From an uncultured Olegusella sp. (lineage in GTDB: Bacteria > Actinomycetota > Coriobacteriia > Coriobacteriales > Atopobiaceae): a stretch of 23,199 nt of DNA. Of the stretch, positions 21,638-23,199 are shown piece by piece; positions within the stretch are counted from its first letter, which is position 1, and each line of letters begins with the position of its first letter. The DNA is taken from positions 1 through 23,199 of the forward strand of contig NZ_CAMXYY010000017.1 in NCBI RefSeq assembly GCF_947253395.1, read 5' to 3'. A program made the translations under genes and the position numbers. The notes beneath the pieces are model-generated. The model saw only the letters and a list, made by a program, of their open reading frames with translations, did not search any database and was not told the DNA's origin.

Positions 21638-22552
21638 ATGAAGATTGCAAATCGTGTAGAAGACCTTATTGGTTCTACGCCTCTTGTTGATTTGTCAACC
21701 CTGACATCTAATAGCTCTGCTCGTATTCTCGCTAAGTATGAGGCCAAAAATCCTGGTGGATCTATCAAAGATCGCGTTGCGCTTTTTATGCTCAATGCAG
21801 CCGAAAAAAATGGCAGTCTTGCTCCTGGCGGCACCATTATTGAGCCCACCTCGGGCAATACCGGTGTTGGTCTTGCCATGCTTGCTGCCGCTCGAGGGTA
21901 TCATCTTATCTTGACGATGCCCGATACTATGAGTATTGAGCGTCGCCGCCTTGCTGCAAGTTATGGTGCAGAGATTGTCCTTACGCCAGGTGCTGAGGGT
22001 ATGGTAGGTGCAGTCAACAAGGCCGAGGAGTTGCACTCAACAATTCCTCACTCCATTATTGCTGGTCAATTTTCTAATCCTGCCAATCCGCAGGCCCATT
22101 ACGAGACCACGGGCCCCGAAATTTGGCGTGATACCAAGGGAAGCGTTACAGCAATTGTGGCGGGTGTTGGCACGGGGGGCACGATTTCTGGTGTTGCTCG
22201 CTATCTTAAGGAGCAAAATGCCAGCGTTCAAGCGATTGCTGTCGAACCTACAGAATCGCAGGTGCTTGCTGGCAAACCTGCTGGTCCTCACAAAATCCAA
22301 GGTATAGGTGCCAACTTTGTCCCCAAAAACTATGATGCACATCTTATTGACGAGGTGCTTTCAGTAACATCTGCGCGTGCCATTGAGGTAAAAAAACTTC
22401 TTGCAGAAAAATATGGTCTGCTTGTGGGTATTTCCTCAGGGGCCTCGGTGGCTGCAGCTTTGGAACTTGCCTCTCGCAAAACCTATGCTGAGGCAACTGT
22501 CGTTGCCATTTTGCCCGATACTGGTGAGCGTTACCTCTCAATGGAGTTCTAA
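21638..22552 (+). CDS. cysK: Cysteine synthase (O-acetylserine sulfhydrylase)
   Basis: 304 residues, full length. This PLP enzyme replaces the acetyl group of O-acetylserine with sulfide to give cysteine. Visible are IGSTPLV, the PLP Lys44 in NPGGSIKDR, PTSGNTG (70-76), the phosphate loop GVGTGGTISG, and SSGA plus LPDTGERYLS near the C-terminus. The start at 21638 is set by GAGGAG 6 bases upstream. The in-frame ATG at 21584 adds 18 non-family residues. cysE follows after 2 bases, so the two form an operon. CysK and CysE form the cysteine synthase complex in many bacteria, where the CysE C-terminus docks in the CysK active site. Confidence 0.95.
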   Translation: MKIANRVEDLIGSTPLVDLSTLTSNSSARILAKYEAKNPGGSIKDRVALFMLNAAEKNGSLAPGGTIIEPTSGNTGVGLAMLAAARGYHLILTMPDTMSIERRRLAASYGAEIVLTPGAEGMVGAVNKAEELHSTIPHSIIAGQFSNPANPQAHYETTGPEIWRDTKGSVTAIVAGVGTGGTISGVARYLKEQNASVQAIAVEPTESQVLAGKPAGPHKIQGIGANFVPKNYDAHLIDEVLSVTSARAIEVKKLLAEKYGLLVGISSGASVAAALELASRKTYAEATVVAILPDTGERYLSMEF

Positions 22553-22554
22553 GC

Positions 22555-23152
22555 ATGGCACCAATTACCCCAGCTCCCATCAACGCAAGTGCGCCAACTG
22601 CCGAAGGCGTACCTCTGCGTCAGCTGATGCGCGAGGATCTCGATGCAGTGTTTGCACATGATCCTTCCGCAACTTCGCTTTCCCGTGCACTGATGTTTTC
22701 GGCGGGCCTGCGTATTGTTTGGGCATATCGTTGGCAGCATTGGCTGTGGCAGCATGGACATACGTTTTTGGCCCGCCTGTCACATCGTCGTACCCGCCGT
22801 CGTTATGGTTCGGATATCCATCCCGCTGCTCGTATTGGACGTCGTTTTGCTGTGGATCACGGTGTGGGTGTGGTAATCGGCGAAACTGCCATTGTGGGGG
22901 ATGATTGTCTGATCTACCAGGGCGCAACCTTGGGTATGACAGCGAAGAGTTTTGCCGCAACAGGCAAACGACATCCCACCGTGGGTGCAGGTGTACTCAT
23001 CGGTGCAGGTGCCATTGTGTTGGGTGATATCACGATTGGTGATCGCTCCAACGTTGGCGCTGGTTGTGTTGTGGTCAAACCCGTGCCTGAAAATTCCACC
23101 GTTGTGGGGATTGCGGCACATATTATTGGCGATCGTCGGACATGTCCGGCAG
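22555..23152 (+). CDS. cysE: Serine O-acetyltransferase CysE (3'-truncated by adapter)
   Basis: About 199 residues are real; the frame then runs into adapter sequence. It acetylates serine with acetyl-CoA, feeding cysK. An N-terminal helical part (REDLDAVFAHDPSA, AYRWQHWLWQHG) is followed by the left-handed beta-helix of hexapeptide repeats (IHPAARIG, VVIGETAIVGDD, IGAGAIVLGD, IGDRSNVGAG). Catalytic Asp101-His102 (VDHGVG) and His140 (GKRHPTVG) are present. The C-terminal tail, including the residues that would dock into CysK, is missing because the contig ends. Translation past codon 199 gives the false peptide VSYTHLRAHET. GGAG about 7 bases before the ATG is the ribosome site. Confidence 0.93.
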
Positions 23153-23199
23153 CTGTCTCTTATACACATCTCCGAGCCCACGAGACCGTTATTCTAATC
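23153..23199 (+). other. Illumina Nextera adapter left in the assembly
   Basis: CTGTCTCTTATACACATCT (23153-23171) is the Nextera mosaic end. CCGAGCCCACGAGAC (23172-23186) is the Read-2 adapter. CGTTATTCTA (23187-23196) fits a 10-base index, and ATC begins the P7 sequence. The minus strand yields the well-known contaminant peptide MGSEMCIRDS. This is not genomic sequence. Confidence 0.98.

Noticed and set aside
22780..23181. Minus-strand 133-residue open frame beginning MGSEMCIRDS.
   Set aside because: Its start lies in the adapter and the rest is antisense to cysE.

Overview
The window looks like a chromosomal contig end from a host-associated actinobacterium of the class Coriobacteriia (Atopobium/Lancefieldella/Olsenella-like). 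This placement is inference. It rests on the mid-range GC, a Tad/Flp pilus locus of small overlapping genes, a sufCBDSU-rrf2 operon with SufU instead of IscU, and a clostridia-like SerC. No taxonomic marker gene is present.

Layout. (1) 1-5553, + strand: the 3' part of a tad/flp pilus locus. It holds the end of TadC, an Flp pilin, a membrane-anchored protein of unknown function, several TadE/TadG-like pseudopilins that each carry a Gly|Gln-x-Thr-x-Glu-type prepilin site, then a DUF192 protein and a zinc-ribbon/FHA protein. (2) 5592-5760: a tRNA-Phe(GAA) with its own promoter and terminator. (3) 5761-9190: an accessory, decaying region behind the tRNA. It has a small RelA/SpoT-type HD hydrolase, a YjcQ-family protein, a phage-type GGRG protein with a 5' frameshift, a frameshifted CxxC mini-protein and other fragments, a 15-bp perfect hairpin and a compound inverted repeat. 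No integrase is visible. (4) 9195-12023: yfbR (5'-deoxynucleotidase), a convergent membrane protein with a long Ser/Thr/Asp/Asn tail, and class II fructose-bisphosphate aldolase with a clear terminator. (5) 12295-17709, - strand: a tightly packed SUF iron-sulfur operon, sufC-sufB-sufD-sufS-sufU-rrf2. Its last gene has the IscR cysteine spacing, so it is a likely feedback regulator. (6) 18128-18856: a lipoprotein. (7) 19027-23152: serC-serA with a terminator, then cysK-cysE, which is serine synthesis followed by serine-to-cysteine conversion. The cysteine made here is the sulfur donor used by SufS, so regions 5 and 7 are linked in metabolism.

The last 47 bases are not biological. They are a Nextera mosaic end, the Read-2 adapter, and what looks like a 10-base index, and they truncate cysE.

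The most interesting undescribed signal is a pair of related intergenic elements (8820-8962 and, inverted, 12075-12182). They are built from AGATGGTTCG-type units with about 30-bp spacing around a conserved core. I found no CRISPR array, intact insertion sequence or intact defence system.
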